NCBI RefSeq assembly: GCF_021117385.1
Contig: NZ_CP088252.1
Coordinates: 620,001 to 684,000, forward strand
Length of the DNA: 64,000 bases
Source of the DNA: Frateuria soli
GTDB lineage: Bacteria; Pseudomonadota; Gammaproteobacteria; Xanthomonadales; Rhodanobacteraceae
Direction: 5' to 3'
Below, piece after piece: positions 33,790-43,218 of this stretch. The first letter of the stretch is position 1; every line of letters begins with the position of its first letter. The translations under genes and the position numbers were made by a program. The notes under the pieces were generated by a model. It saw only the letters and a list, made by a program, of their open reading frames with translations. It ran no database searches and was not told the origin of the DNA.

Positions 33790-34436
33790 CCCAGCTTGCC
33801 GCGAGCCTGCCTTTCGGCCAGGCCATCGCACCCGCGTTGCCCGGCTTCGAGCATCTGCGCAGGTTCTGGGACCCGACCCAGCAGTGCGTCACCGCCAAGG
33901 TGCTGCCGGGCCAGTTCTACGTGAGTGCGCAGGAGGAGATGATCTCCACCGTGCTGGGCTCGTGCATCGCCGCCTGCATCCGCGACCGCCGTCGCCGCGT
34001 GGGCGGCATGAACCATTTCATGCTGCCCGAGCCGGTGGGTGGGCGTGACAGCTGGTCGGCCGCGATTGGCCGCGCCGCGCGCTACGGCTCCGATGCCATG
34101 GAGCAGCTGATCAACGCGATCCTCAAGGCCGGCGGGCACCGCGAGGACCTGGAAGTGAAGGTGTTCGGCGGCGGTCGCGTGCTGGCGCAGATGACCGACG
34201 TGGGCCGGCGCAACATCGAGTTCGTCCAGCGTTACCTGGCGATGGAAAGGCTCGACGTCGCCGCCTCGGACCTGGGCGACGTGTATCCGCGCCAGATCCA
34301 GTACTTCCCGTCCAGCGGCAAGGTGCGCGTGCGCCAGTTGCGCGGCACCCGCGACGCGCAGCTGGTGGACGGCGAGCGCGTTTACCTCAAGCGTTTGGCA
34401 AACGATCCGATAAAGGGAGAGGTGGAGCTCTTCTGA
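33786..34436 (+). CDS. cheD: CheD, receptor glutamine deamidase
   Basis: A 216-residue protein with the CheD core: catalytic Cys in [13 protein letters not shown], catalytic His in GGMNHFMLP, and [20 protein letters not shown]. CheD deamidates receptor glutamines. The C-terminal residues are KGEVELF, similar to GEIELF at the end of the small MCP encoded at 35693. The ATG overlaps the cheR stop. Confidence 0.95.
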   Translation: MTQLAASLPFGQAIAPALPGFEHLRRFWDPTQQCVTAKVLPGQFYVSAQEEMISTVLGSCIAACIRDRRRRVGGMNHFMLPEPVGGRDSWSAAIGRAARYGSDAMEQLINAILKAGGHREDLEVKVFGGGRVLAQMTDVGRRNIEFVQRYLAMERLDVAASDLGDVYPRQIQYFPSSGKVRVRQLRGTRDAQLVDGERVYLKRLANDPIKGEVELF

Positions 34437-34575
34437 TCCAGTGGCGCTCGGCCGTGGGGGCGCGGGATCCGCCGTTCCGACGGTCCCGCCACCTGCGGCG
34501 CAGGCGGATCAACGCCCTCACGACCCGGCGCCACGGCTCCATCCCACTCACAGGCAAGCTTCGAGACATAACGGC

Positions 34576-35676
34576 ATGGACAAGGTGCGAGTTCTGGTAG
34601 TCGACGATTCCGCACTGGTGCGCAAGCTCCTGTCGAGCATGCTTGCCTCCGATCCGCAGATCGAAGTGGTGGGCACTGCCGCCGATCCGCTGATCGCGCG
34701 CGAGAAGATCAAGCAGCTGAATCCGGACGTGCTCACGCTCGACGTCGAGATGCCGCGCATGGACGGGCTGACCTTCCTGGAAAACCTGATGCGCCTGCGT
34801 CCAATGCCGGTGGTGATGGTGTCATCGCTGACCGAGCAGGGCGCCGACGTCACCCTGCGTGCGCTGGAGCTGGGCGCGGTGGACTTCTTCACCAAGCCTT
34901 CCAGCGACCTGGCCAGTACCTTCGCCGACAGCGCGCAGGACATCTGCACCAAGGTGAAGACCGCCGCGCGGGCCAGGCCCCGCGCGCGCACCGTCGTGCG
35001 CAAGCTGGACGTGACGCCGCGGTTGTCGGCCGATGCCGTGCTGCCGCTGTCGCAGTCGGCTGGTACGCGCGGCGGCAGCCCGATCATCGCGATCGGCGCG
35101 TCGACCGGCGGCACCGAGGCGATCCGCGCGGTGCTCGAGGTGATGCCGCCGGACGCACCGCCGGTCGTCATCACCCAGCACATCCCTGCCGCCTTCAGCG
35201 GCCCCTTCGCCGCGCGCATGGACCACTGCTCGGCGATGCGCGTCAGCGAGGCGCGCGATGGCCAGCCGATCCAGCAGGGCCACGCCTACATCGCGCCGGG
35301 CGCGCAGCACCTGCTGGTGATGTGGGACGGTGCCAAGTACGTCTGCCGGCTGCACGACGGCCCCCCGGTGAACCGCCACAAGCCCAGCGTCGACGTGCTG
35401 TTCCGCTCGATGGCCGCGAGCGTGGGCAAGGCGGCCGTCGCCGCGCTGCTCACCGGCATGGGCGACGACGGCGCGCGCGGGCTGCTGGAGCTGTCCCAGG
35501 CCGGGGCCGCCACGCTGGTGCAGGACGAGGACAGCTCGGTGGTGTGGGGCATGCCCGGCGCCGCCTGGAAGCTGGGCGCCGCCCGCGAAGCGCTCCCGCT
35601 GGACCAGATTGCCGCGCGCCTGCTCAAGCTGGCGCGCCAACCCCTCGACAGCGCCGCCCGCGCCGCCGCCCTCTGA
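34576..35676 (+). CDS. cheB: CheB, receptor methylesterase/deamidase
   Basis: A 366-residue protein: receiver domain with D10-D11, D56 and a Lys in FFTKPSSD, then a linker and the methylesterase domain with catalytic S176 (IGASTGG), H202 (ITQHIPAAF) and D298 ([10 protein letters not shown]). CheB opposes CheR. Spacing from cheD is 139 bases without a clear promoter, and a strong hairpin may form near 34470-34515. The ATG at 34576 gives the usual length; the frame upstream is non-coding in character. Confidence 0.97.
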   Translation: MDKVRVLVVDDSALVRKLLSSMLASDPQIEVVGTAADPLIAREKIKQLNPDVLTLDVEMPRMDGLTFLENLMRLRPMPVVMVSSLTEQGADVTLRALELGAVDFFTKPSSDLASTFADSAQDICTKVKTAARARPRARTVVRKLDVTPRLSADAVLPLSQSAGTRGGSPIIAIGASTGGTEAIRAVLEVMPPDAPPVVITQHIPAAFSGPFAARMDHCSAMRVSEARDGQPIQQGHAYIAPGAQHLLVMWDGAKYVCRLHDGPPVNRHKPSVDVLFRSMAASVGKAAVAALLTGMGDDGARGLLELSQAGAATLVQDEDSSVVWGMPGAAWKLGAAREALPLDQIAARLLKLARQPLDSAARAAAL

Positions 35677-35692
35677 TCACGGAAGAAATTCC

Positions 35693-36874
35693 ATGCATGC
35701 CATCCTCTCCTTCTTCCACACCCGCCACCTGGTCGGCTTCTCGGCCAGCGCCGTGGCCTTGCTGGTCAGCCTGGTGTGGCACCCGGCCTGGCTGGCGCCG
35801 CTGCTGGTGATCGCGCTGGCCGCCGCCTGGATCGTCGATACGCGCCGCAGCGCGTCGGCCGTCGCGATGGTGGCGCCGGACGCGCACGATCCCACGCCGG
35901 TGCGCGAAGCGCTGGAAGACGTGCGCAGCGCGCTGGTCGACGAACTCGGCCACGCCACCCGCGAGCTGCACCAGGGCCTGGACCTGCTGCGCGACGCCGT
36001 GCAGGAACTGGGCGGCGGCTTCGACGGCCTGTCGCAGAAGACCGGCCTGCAGCAGTCGCTGCTCAAGCAGATCATCGACGTGCAGAACGGCGGCGTCTCG
36101 GTGCAGGACTTCGCCGCGCGCACCAGCGACCTGCTGGAGCATTTCGTCGGCATGATCGTGCAGATGTCGCGCGAGAGCCTGCGCATCGTCTACCGCATCG
36201 ACGGCATGGCGAAGGAAATGGACGCGGTGTTCGGGCTGCTCAAGAACGTCAACACCATCGCCGAGGAGACCAACCTGCTGGCGTTGAACGCCTCGATCGA
36301 GGCGGCGCGTGCGGGCGAGGCCGGCCGTGGCTTCGCGGTGGTGGCGGGCGAGATCCGCAACCTGGCGAGCAACTCCAACCAGTTCAACGAGCAGATCGGC
36401 AGCCACGTCGAGCGCGCCCGCGCCGCGATGGAACAACTGCGGGGACTGGTCGGCACCATGGCCTCGCAGGACCTCAACGTCGCGCTGTCGGCCAAGGGCG
36501 GCATCGACGCGATGATGGCGCACGTCACCGAGTCCGATGCGCGTACCAACGCGGTCGCGGACCAGGTGGTGGAGATCAACCGCGGCCTGGGCTCGGACGT
36601 GTCGACCACGATCCGTTCGCTGCAGTTCGAGGACATCCTCAGCCAGCTGCTTCAGCAGACCCGTTCGCGCCTGGTCGAACTGCAGGAAATCACCGCCGAC
36701 TGCACCCGCGACATCGAGGAACTGGCCTGCAGCAAGATCGACGCCGAGGCGCTGGAAGCCCGCGCCCAGCGCGTGCGCTCCCGGCTGGCGGTGCAGCGCG
36801 AGAAGGCCCGCCTGCGCTCGCGCGGACCGGCGCTGCAGAGTTCCATGGACGCCGGCGAGATCGAACTGTTTTGA
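35693..36874 (+). CDS. Small MCP-like receptor with a membrane hairpin and no periplasmic sensor
   Basis: A 393-residue protein. Two hydrophobic helices (about residues 13-29 and 33-47) sit close together, so no periplasmic domain is present. The MCP signalling tip is [20 protein letters not shown]. After the tip comes [20 protein letters not shown], with an Asp and Gln spaced as in the CheZ active-site helix (DxxxQ). The C-terminus is GEIELF, close to that of CheD. It follows cheB by 16 bases and precedes a STAS gene. An intracellular or membrane-state sensor role is inferred. Confidence 0.88.
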   Translation: MHAILSFFHTRHLVGFSASAVALLVSLVWHPAWLAPLLVIALAAAWIVDTRRSASAVAMVAPDAHDPTPVREALEDVRSALVDELGHATRELHQGLDLLRDAVQELGGGFDGLSQKTGLQQSLLKQIIDVQNGGVSVQDFAARTSDLLEHFVGMIVQMSRESLRIVYRIDGMAKEMDAVFGLLKNVNTIAEETNLLALNASIEAARAGEAGRGFAVVAGEIRNLASNSNQFNEQIGSHVERARAAMEQLRGLVGTMASQDLNVALSAKGGIDAMMAHVTESDARTNAVADQVVEINRGLGSDVSTTIRSLQFEDILSQLLQQTRSRLVELQEITADCTRDIEELACSKIDAEALEARAQRVRSRLAVQREKARLRSRGPALQSSMDAGEIELF

Positions 36875-37016
36875 ACCGTAGACCGGAAAAGTGGCCTCTG
36901 CGCCTTTCCGGTTCGCTCGAGTCCGGTACACGCCCGGACTCGGCTCCGCCTGCCGGACCCGCGTCCGACGGGCGCGCGATCCATCCGTGGATCGTGTTTT
37001 GCCTCCGGAGTAACCG

Positions 37017-37322
37017 ATGAACATCAATGTCCACCACGACAGCGACACCGACTGCCTGACCCTGCACCTGGGCGAGCACTTCGACTTCAGCATGCACCGC
37101 GACTTCCACGACGCCTGCCTGGCGTCGAACGTCAAGGCGCGCTGCTACGTGATCGACCTGGGCGAAGTCACCCGCATGGACAGTTCCGCGCTGGGCATGT
37201 TGCTGCTGCTGCGCGAGCACGCCGGCGCCGACCGCGCCGAGATCCGCATCGTCAACGCGCGCGACGAATTGCGCGGCACGTTGCGCGTGGCCGGCTTCGA
37301 CAAACTGTTCGTGCTGCACTGA
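37017..37322 (+). CDS. STAS-domain protein, second copy
   Basis: A 101-residue STAS protein: LTLHLGEHFDFSMHRDFHDA, CYVIDLGEVTRMDSSALGML. The DSS motif (S56/S57) fits the phosphorylation site of anti-sigma antagonist-type STAS proteins. It closes the second chemosensory cluster and follows the small MCP by 142 bases. The partner kinase is not seen. The STAS gene at 23875 opens the same cluster, so the set is bracketed by two. Confidence 0.9.
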   Translation: MNINVHHDSDTDCLTLHLGEHFDFSMHRDFHDACLASNVKARCYVIDLGEVTRMDSSALGMLLLLREHAGADRAEIRIVNARDELRGTLRVAGFDKLFVLH

Positions 37323-37411
37323 GCCCAGCTCCCTCGCCGCTCCGGGGAGGCGGCCGGGGCTCGGACGCTTCTGGCTCCCTCTCCCCGGAGGGGCGAGGGA
37401 GCAGAGCAGGC
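37323..37411. terminator. Possible hairpins between converging genes
   Basis: CCCTCGCCGCTCCGGGGAGG and CCCTCTCCCCGGAGGGGCGAGGGAG can form stems. They sit between the STAS gene (plus) and the minus-strand gene at 37412. No poly-T run; called only as a possible stop. Confidence 0.45.
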
Positions 37412-37738
37412 TCAGCCCAGCTTCCTGGCGATCGCGTAGAAGACCAGGTTACCCAGCCCGGTCGCGCCAGCGAGCACGGCGACCATGCCGGGATTGAGGT
37501 CCTGCCAGCCGAACGCCTGGATCAGCCCGAAGCCGGTCGCCAGCGCCACCAGCACGATGCCCCAGTGCAGCGAGGCGTGCCGGCGGCGCAGTTCGTCGCC
37601 CTGCAGCACCGAGCGCACCAGTTCCTCCGAACCGCCCACCGTGACCATCTGCCGGCGCACCCGCGCGTCGACGACTGCCTTGATGGCATAGGTGATGCAG
37701 ACGAACAGCGTGATGGGGATGAGGATGTCGAAATTCAT
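37412..37738 (-). CDS. Small inner-membrane protein, function unknown
   Basis: A 108-residue protein starting MNFDILIPITLFVCITYAIK, with a transmembrane helix near residues 5-22, a charged stretch (DARVRRQMVTVGGSEELVRS) and two hydrophobic segments in the C-terminal half (HWGIVLVALATGFGLIQAFG, VAVLAGATGLGNLVFY). It resembles small DUF6249-type membrane proteins in layout, though I am not sure of the family. It is divergent from the ECF sigma gene, sharing a 110-base gap, and may be part of its regulon. Confidence 0.7.
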   Translation of the reverse strand: MNFDILIPITLFVCITYAIKAVVDARVRRQMVTVGGSEELVRSVLQGDELRRRHASLHWGIVLVALATGFGLIQAFGWQDLNPGMVAVLAGATGLGNLVFYAIARKLG

Positions 37739-37848
37739 GGCGCGGGCTCCGGCGTGAAGGGATTCGGCACAAGAGAGACGCCGGACGCCGCGGCGGTTGC
37801 AGCCCGGCACTTGCAACCGTTCGGCCCTCGCGCGTATCCCAGCTGGCG

Positions 37849-38433
37849 ATGGATGCGCGAACCCCGACCCACCCGGACCGCGAACTGGTCGATGCCGTGC
37901 TGCGCGGCGCGCCCGGCGCGTTCGAGCGCCTGGTGCGCACCTACCAGGGCCTGTGCTGGCACATCATCTACCGCATGGTGCGCCACCCCGACGATGCGCA
38001 GGAGCTGTGCCAGGAGACCTTCCTGCGCGTGCATCAGTGCCTGCACCAGTACCGCTACGAGAGCGCACTGAAGTCCTGGATCGGCCAGATCGCCTATTCG
38101 ATCGCGCTGCGCCACCTGCAGCGCAAGCGCATCCCGCTGTTCGAGCCGGCCGCGGACGAGGAGGCCGGCTCGCCACTGGAGAACCTGGGCGGGGACTTCG
38201 ACCTGGAGCAGGCCTTTGGCGACGCGCAGGCCGCACGCCGCCTGCACGCGGCCATCGACACGTTGCCGCCGGTGCAGCGGGCGGTGCTCACGCTCTATCA
38301 CCTGGAGGAGGCCACCATTCCGGAGATCGCCACGATCACCGGCCTGGCCTCCGGCACCATCAAGAGCCACCTGTTCCGTGCGCGCCTGCGCCTTCGTGGC
38401 GTGCTGGAAGGTCCGCTGGGAGTTGCCGTATGA
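37849..38433 (+). CDS. ECF-type RNA polymerase sigma factor
   Basis: A 194-residue sigma factor: region 2 (AFERLVRTYQGLCWHIIYRM, DDAQELCQETFLRVHQCLHQ) and region 4 (TIPEIATITGLASGTIKSHL). It starts ATG at 37849. The stop overlaps the start of a membrane protein at 38430, which by position and layout could be its anti-sigma factor. The trigger is not known. Confidence 0.92.
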   Translation: MDARTPTHPDRELVDAVLRGAPGAFERLVRTYQGLCWHIIYRMVRHPDDAQELCQETFLRVHQCLHQYRYESALKSWIGQIAYSIALRHLQRKRIPLFEPAADEEAGSPLENLGGDFDLEQAFGDAQAARRLHAAIDTLPPVQRAVLTLYHLEEATIPEIATITGLASGTIKSHLFRARLRLRGVLEGPLGVAV

Positions 38434-38873
38434 ACCACGATGCCCGTTTGTCTCCCCTGGAAGAGCGCGAATGGTCACTGCAGGAGCGGGCGCTGGCCGA
38501 CCAGCGCGCGGGTCGCGCCCCACGGGCGGGCGACGCGTCGTCGGACACCTACCGGCGCATGGCGGAACTGCTTGCGCAGCCGCCGGACGAACAACTGCCC
38601 GCCGACTTCGCCCGCCGCGTGGCGCGGCGGGCGGCAACCGCCGCGCCGCCGCTCGATGGCCGCCTGGAACGAGACCTGTTCGCGCTGCTCGTCGCCGTCA
38701 TGGTCGTGGCCGGGCTGGCTGTCTTCGCCATTTACGGCGCCCGATGGTTGCCCGTGCTCGATCAGGGCGCAGTCGGCGCGTGGCTGGCCAGGCCCTGGGT
38801 CTGGGCGCTCGCGGCCTGCCTGGGATTGTCCCGCCTGTCGCGGCACTGGCTTGGCCATGACCAGCCCGCCTGA
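38430..38873 (+). CDS. Putative anti-sigma-like membrane protein
   Basis: A 147-residue protein. The N-terminal ~80 residues are charged and cytoplasmic-looking; two hydrophobic segments follow at about residues 84-103 and 115-132. It overlaps the ECF sigma gene by 4 bases (ATGA), as anti-sigma genes often do. No HxxxCxxC zinc motif is visible. Function is inferred from gene order only. Confidence 0.65.
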   Translation: MNHDARLSPLEEREWSLQERALADQRAGRAPRAGDASSDTYRRMAELLAQPPDEQLPADFARRVARRAATAAPPLDGRLERDLFALLVAVMVVAGLAVFAIYGARWLPVLDQGAVGAWLARPWVWALAACLGLSRLSRHWLGHDQPA

Positions 38874-38975
38874 CCACGCGCAACGCGCGCGCCCCGCCGA
38901 CTAGCCCACAGGTCATGCACACCCGCTTGCCGGTTCGGGGCTATCGTGGGTGTCTGTTTCGAGCGGAGCAAATCA

Positions 38976-41069
38976 ATGCAAGCGATGCGATGGATGGTGG
39001 CGACCGCGCTGTTGTGCGGTTCGGCGGTGAGCGCGGGAGCATTCGCGGCGGCGGCCCAGCAGGGCAAGGCACCGGCGGGCATTCCGGTCGGCGGAGCGAT
39101 CGGCGTGGACCTGGCCGGCATGGATCGCTCGGTCAAGCCGGGCGACGATTTCGACGACTTCGCCAACGGCACCTGGCGCAAGAACGCGGTCATCCCCGCC
39201 GACCGCGCCAGCACCGGCATCTTCCTGGAAGTGTTCCAGAAGGCGGAGAAGCGCAACGCGCAGATCGTGCGCGAGGCCGGCGCCAGCCACCCGCCCGCCG
39301 GCAGCGACCAGCGCAAGATCGCCGACTACTACGCGGCCTTCATGAACGAGGCGGCGATCGAGAAGGCGGGCCTCGCCCCGCTCAAGCCCGAACTCGACCG
39401 CATCAAGGCGATCGAAGACCGCACCGGCCTCTCGCGCGTGCTCGGCGGCCAGCTGCGTGCCGACGTCGACCCGATCAACGCCACCAACTACCACACCGAG
39501 CACCTGTTCGGCCTGTTCGTGGCGCAGGGCCTGGAAGACCCCTCGCACAACATCGCCTACCTGTTGCAGGGCGGCCTGGGAATGCCCAACCGCGACTACT
39601 ACCTGAAAGACGACGCGGAGATGGTCGGCTTCCGCGACAAGTACAAGGCGTACATCGCCGCCACCCTGCAGCGCGCCGGCGTGGCCGATGCGAAGGCCAG
39701 GGCGGATGCCATCTTCGGCCTGGAGATGAAGATCGCCAAGGCGCAGGCCAGCCTGGTCGAGACCGAGGACGTGCACAAGGCCAACAACCCGTGGCCGGTC
39801 AGCGCCTACGCGCAGAAGGCCCCGGGCATGGACTGGAACGCCTACTTCGAGGCCGCGGGACTGGCCGGCCAGCCGGTGATCGACGCGTGGCAGCCCGATG
39901 CGATCAAGGGCCTCTCCGCGCTGGTCGGCAGCGAGCCGCTCGACACCTGGAAGGACTACCTCACCTTCCACACCATCAACGAGAGCGCCGGCCTGTTGCC
40001 CAAGGCCTACGCCGACGCCAGCTTCGAGTTCTACGGCCACACGCTGACCGGCACGCCCAAGCAGCGCGACCGCTGGAAGCGGGCGATCGGCGCAGTCAAC
40101 AACGACCTCGGCGACGCGGTCGGGCAGATCTACGTCAAGAAGTACTTCCCGCCCGCATCCAAGGCCCAGGTGCAGGCGATGGTCAAGAACATCCTGGCTG
40201 CGTTTGACGAGCGCGTAGGCCAGCTTGACTGGATGACCGACGCCACCAAGGCCAAGGCCAAGGCCAAGATCGAGTCGCTCAAGGTCGGCGTGGGTTACCC
40301 GGAAACCTGGCGCGACTACAGCGCACTGGTGATCAAGCCGGACGACGCGCTGGGCAACCATCTGCGCGCGGTGGAGCAGGAGTTCCGGCACCAGAAGGCC
40401 AAGCTCGGCCAGAGCGTGGATCGTGGCGAGTGGTGGATGACGCCGCAGACCGTCAACGCGGTCAACCTGCCGCTGCAGAACGCGCTCAACTTCCCGGCCG
40501 CCATCCTGGAAGCGCCGTTCTTCGATCCGAAGGCGGACGCGGCAGCCAACTACGGCTCGATCGGCGCGGTGATCGGCCACGAGATCAGCCACAGCTTCGA
40601 CAACATGGGCGCCGAGTTCGACGCGCAGGGCCGCCTGGCCAACTGGTGGACGCCGGAAGACCTGGCCCACTTCAAGGCCGCCGGGCAGAAGCTGGTCGCC
40701 CAGTACAACGCCTACGAGCCGCTGCCCGGGCTGCACATCGACGGCCAGCAGACCCTCGGCGAGAACATCGCCGACGTCTCCGGCCTGACCGCCGCCTGGA
40801 TCGCCTACCAGAAATCGCTGGGCGGCAAGCCGGCGCCGGTGATGCACGGCCTGACCGGCGCGCAGCGCTTCTTCCTGGCCTACGCGCAGTCCTGGCGCAG
40901 CAAGACCCGTGACGCCGCACTGCGCCAGCAGGTCGTCACCGACGGCCACGCACCGGGCCGCTACCGCGCGCAGACCGTGCGCAACATCGATGCGTGGTAC
41001 CAGGCGTTCGATCCCAAGCCGGGGCAGAAGCTTTACCTGGACCCGAAGCAGCGCGTGCACATCTGGTAA
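38976..41069 (+). CDS. M13-family (neprilysin-like) zinc metallopeptidase
   Basis: A 697-residue protein with a signal peptide (about residues 1-25). It has the M13 catalytic signature H535-E-I-S-H539, third zinc ligand E596 with D600 (GENIAD), and the ends typical of the family (QKLYLDPKQRVHIW; the usual ending is a Trp motif). The substrate-binding segment reads V493-N-A-V-N497, where the family usually has NAYY/NAFY. The Asn-Ala is kept and the two aromatics are not. The ATG at 38976 follows GAGCGGAGC. Exported peptidase acting on peptides in the envelope or outside. Confidence 0.94.
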   Translation: MQAMRWMVATALLCGSAVSAGAFAAAAQQGKAPAGIPVGGAIGVDLAGMDRSVKPGDDFDDFANGTWRKNAVIPADRASTGIFLEVFQKAEKRNAQIVREAGASHPPAGSDQRKIADYYAAFMNEAAIEKAGLAPLKPELDRIKAIEDRTGLSRVLGGQLRADVDPINATNYHTEHLFGLFVAQGLEDPSHNIAYLLQGGLGMPNRDYYLKDDAEMVGFRDKYKAYIAATLQRAGVADAKARADAIFGLEMKIAKAQASLVETEDVHKANNPWPVSAYAQKAPGMDWNAYFEAAGLAGQPVIDAWQPDAIKGLSALVGSEPLDTWKDYLTFHTINESAGLLPKAYADASFEFYGHTLTGTPKQRDRWKRAIGAVNNDLGDAVGQIYVKKYFPPASKAQVQAMVKNILAAFDERVGQLDWMTDATKAKAKAKIESLKVGVGYPETWRDYSALVIKPDDALGNHLRAVEQEFRHQKAKLGQSVDRGEWWMTPQTVNAVNLPLQNALNFPAAILEAPFFDPKADAAANYGSIGAVIGHEISHSFDNMGAEFDAQGRLANWWTPEDLAHFKAAGQKLVAQYNAYEPLPGLHIDGQQTLGENIADVSGLTAAWIAYQKSLGGKPAPVMHGLTGAQRFFLAYAQSWRSKTRDAALRQQVVTDGHAPGRYRAQTVRNIDAWYQAFDPKPGQKLYLDPKQRVHIW

Positions 41070-41176
41070 GCGCCACCCACGCCCTCTCGCCCCGGGGAGA
41101 GGACCGGGGTGAGGGGCCGGGCTCGCATCGAGCGAGAAACCCGGCCTCGCGCTCCCCCCGAAGATCGCTGAAACGC

Positions 41177-41203
41177 AAAAAGGCCCCGATCGGGGCCTTT
41201 TTG
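41177..41203. terminator. Rho-independent terminator, two-way
   Basis: AAAAAGGCCCCGAT/CGGGGCCTTTTT: an 8-bp GC-rich stem with A-run before and T-run after, between the M13 peptidase gene (plus) and the small secreted protein gene (minus). Confidence 0.93.
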
Positions 41204-41224
41204 CCGGTGCATCCAGACCGATGC

Positions 41225-41575
41225 TTACCAGGTACGCACGTTGGCCACGCCAGCGGTGAAACTCTGCATGTCCGACTGGTAGCGGAACAGGCGGCCCAGG
41301 TCGAACTCGACCGACTGGCCCGGAGCGATGTTGGCGGTGCCGGCGGGCCAGCCCTTCTTGCTCGCGAGCACCTTGCCGCTGGAATCCTTGGCATCGATCG
41401 AGATCTGCGCGGCCGCGGGCTCGGCACAATGGTTGACCAGCTGGCCCTTCAGGCTCAGGCGGCCGCCGCTGGCGGCGATCTTGAAGTCCTGCACGGCGAA
41501 GTCGGTCGGCGCGCAGGCGGCTTGCGCGGCCATCGGCGCGAGCAGGAACAGGGCGGAAGCAAGCAGGATTTTCAT
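41225..41575 (-). CDS. Small exported protein, function unknown
   Basis: A 116-residue protein with a signal peptide (MKILLASALFLLAPMAAQA, cleavage near residue 19) and a beta-rich mature part (FKIAASGGRLSLKGQLVNHC, SKKGWPAGTANIAPGQSVEF). It looks like an immunoglobulin-fold FxLYD-type domain. Two Cys may form a disulfide. The start at 41575 is chosen over the 41587 one because it fits the signal peptide. Shares a terminator with the M13 gene. Confidence 0.75.
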   Translation of the reverse strand: MKILLASALFLLAPMAAQAACAPTDFAVQDFKIAASGGRLSLKGQLVNHCAEPAAAQISIDAKDSSGKVLASKKGWPAGTANIAPGQSVEFDLGRLFRYQSDMQSFTAGVANVRTW

Positions 41576-41725
41576 GGCGGATTCCATTGCAGTAGGCAGT
41601 AGGGATGTCGATAGGAGGCGACACCCACGGAATCGGCCGCTGCCGGGAAATCTTTAGTGGGTTGCGCAGGGCGGGTTTCGGCCCAAGGCCACCTGCGACC
41701 GGGCCATGCCGGGCCGAAGCCCGGC

Positions 41726-42298
41726 CTATGCCTCGTCGCCGCGCCGGCTCCCGTGTTCCAGGAACCACAGTCCGGCGAACAGCTTCGGGTCGATCGAGTA
41801 GCCCTCTGCGGCGCGGGCGAACAGCCACGCACCGGCCTCGCGCCGGGGTACCTCGTGCACCACGATGTTCTCGCTCTCGTCGCCGCCGCCGGCGCCTACC
41901 CGGACCAGGTCATGGGCACGCACGAAAGCGATCATCTCGGTGCTCATGCCCGAGGAGGACGGACCCTCGTGGATGAATTCGACATGGGCGCAGCGGTAGC
42001 CGGTTTCCTCCTCCAGCTCGCGCGCGGCGGCCAGCAACGCGCTTTCGTCGGGCTGGTCGGCGAGGTCCCCGACCAGCCCGGCCGGCATCTCGATCGTGTG
42101 CTTGAGGATCGACACGCGGTACTGCTCCACGAACAGCACGCAGTCCTGCGGCGTCACCGCGACGATGATCACCGCGCCGCCGGGGTTGTTGCGCTCGGCG
42201 TATTCCCAGCGCCCACGCTTGCGCAGGCTGAGCCAGCGGCCCTCGCAGAGGGTTTCGACCGGGGCGTGGACGTCGTCGGGAATGCGCTCGTCGTTCAT
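41726..42298 (-). CDS. Nudix hydrolase (ADP-ribose pyrophosphatase-like)
   Basis: A 190-residue protein with a Nudix box ending in AAARELEEETGYR. The first Gly is two residues further from the conserved Glu than in the textbook motif. The segment FVEQYRVSILKHTIEMPAGL is typical of the NudF/ADP-ribose type. Start at 42298. It sits downstream of mntP on the same strand, 70 bases away. Substrate not settled from sequence. Confidence 0.9.
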   Translation of the reverse strand: MNDERIPDDVHAPVETLCEGRWLSLRKRGRWEYAERNNPGGAVIIVAVTPQDCVLFVEQYRVSILKHTIEMPAGLVGDLADQPDESALLAAARELEEETGYRCAHVEFIHEGPSSSGMSTEMIAFVRAHDLVRVGAGGGDESENIVVHEVPRREAGAWLFARAAEGYSIDPKLFAGLWFLEHGSRRGDEA

Positions 42299-42368
42299 GG
42301 GGCTGCCAGGCGGAGGATGGCGGCATGGTGCCGTGCCTGGCGTGACCCGGCAATCACGGGTGGGCGGC

Positions 42369-42938
42369 TCATGCGCTCGACAGGTGTTCGTACAGGATGG
42401 CCGCACCCACCGCGATCAGGACCACCCCGCCCAGGGCCTCGGCCCACTTGCCGACGAGGCGGCCCACCAGATGCCCCAGCATGATGCCGATGCTGACCAT
42501 GACAAAGGTGCACAGGCCGATGACGCAGGCGATGATCCAGATCGGCGTATCGACGAATGCCAGGCCCACGCCCACCGCCATGGCGTCGATGCTGGTCGCC
42601 AGGCCGGTCAGGGCTAGCGCAAGAAAGCCCGTGCCGCGTGTCGGCTCGGGCTCCTCGTCGCCATTGGCCGCCCACGCCTTCCACAACATGTGCAGGCCGA
42701 GCGCGACCAGCAGGCCGAACGCGATCCAGTGATCCCATCTCTGGACGTAACGCGATGCCGCAATCCCGACCAGCCAGCCGATGACGGGCGTGAGGCCCTC
42801 CACCACGCCGAAGATCGAACCGATCCGAAGTGCGTCGGCCGGACGGGGCCTGGCCATGCCGGCGCCCTTGCCGAGCGCAGCGGCGAAGGCGTCGGTCGAC
42901 ATCGCCAGACCGAGGAACAAGATCGAGATCCAACTCAT
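42369..42938 (-). CDS. mntP: MntP, manganese efflux pump
   Basis: A 189-residue protein with six hydrophobic helices and the MntP/YebN pattern: the first half has [14 protein letters not shown] and the second has [17 protein letters not shown], with the paired Asp in each half. It exports manganese. A yybP-ykoY riboswitch lies upstream, which fits Mn2+-dependent expression. The ATG at 42938 is preferred; an upstream frame to 42983 lacks support. Confidence 0.94.
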   Translation of the reverse strand: MSWISILFLGLAMSTDAFAAALGKGAGMARPRPADALRIGSIFGVVEGLTPVIGWLVGIAASRYVQRWDHWIAFGLLVALGLHMLWKAWAANGDEEPEPTRGTGFLALALTGLATSIDAMAVGVGLAFVDTPIWIIACVIGLCTFVMVSIGIMLGHLVGRLVGKWAEALGGVVLIAVGAAILYEHLSSA

Positions 42939-43008
42939 GGGTGGGGCATCACTCTCGGCCAGGACACGACGAATGAACCGCACGACGCGCCTGGCCGGCT
43001 GGCGTCAT

Positions 43009-43120
43009 GTGGCCCATTGGTCTCGCCACCGGAAATGGTTGCGTCGCCATGGCCGGTTCAGGCCAAGTGTGTTGACGAACGCTGCTGCCATCGCGGCAGC
43101 CGGCTACTCCCCAAGGAGAA
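43009..43120 (-). promoter_or_regulatory. yybP-ykoY manganese riboswitch upstream of mntP
   Basis: On the minus strand the RNA reads CCTTGGGGAGTAGCC near 43118, then GTCAACACACTTGGCC, and ends with GGTGGCGAGACCAATGGG. These match the conserved GGGGAGUAG, GUCAACAYAC and GGCGAGACC blocks of the yybP-ykoY aptamer, and CCTTGG/CCAATGG could close helix P1. It lies about 70 bases before the mntP start. The class senses Mn2+ and turns on Mn export genes. Confidence 0.93.
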
Positions 43121-43218
43121 TGCGGTCCGTGGGACCGCCGTCGAAGGATAACCCAGGGCCACCCGTCCAGTCACCCGGTGCCTGCCGGAGCGATGCCGCC
43201 GCCCTCGCGCGGTGCTCG

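Noticed and set aside
37323-37411. A small gene between the STAS gene and 37412
   Set aside because: Only palindromic GC-rich sequence with no start and ribosome-binding site.
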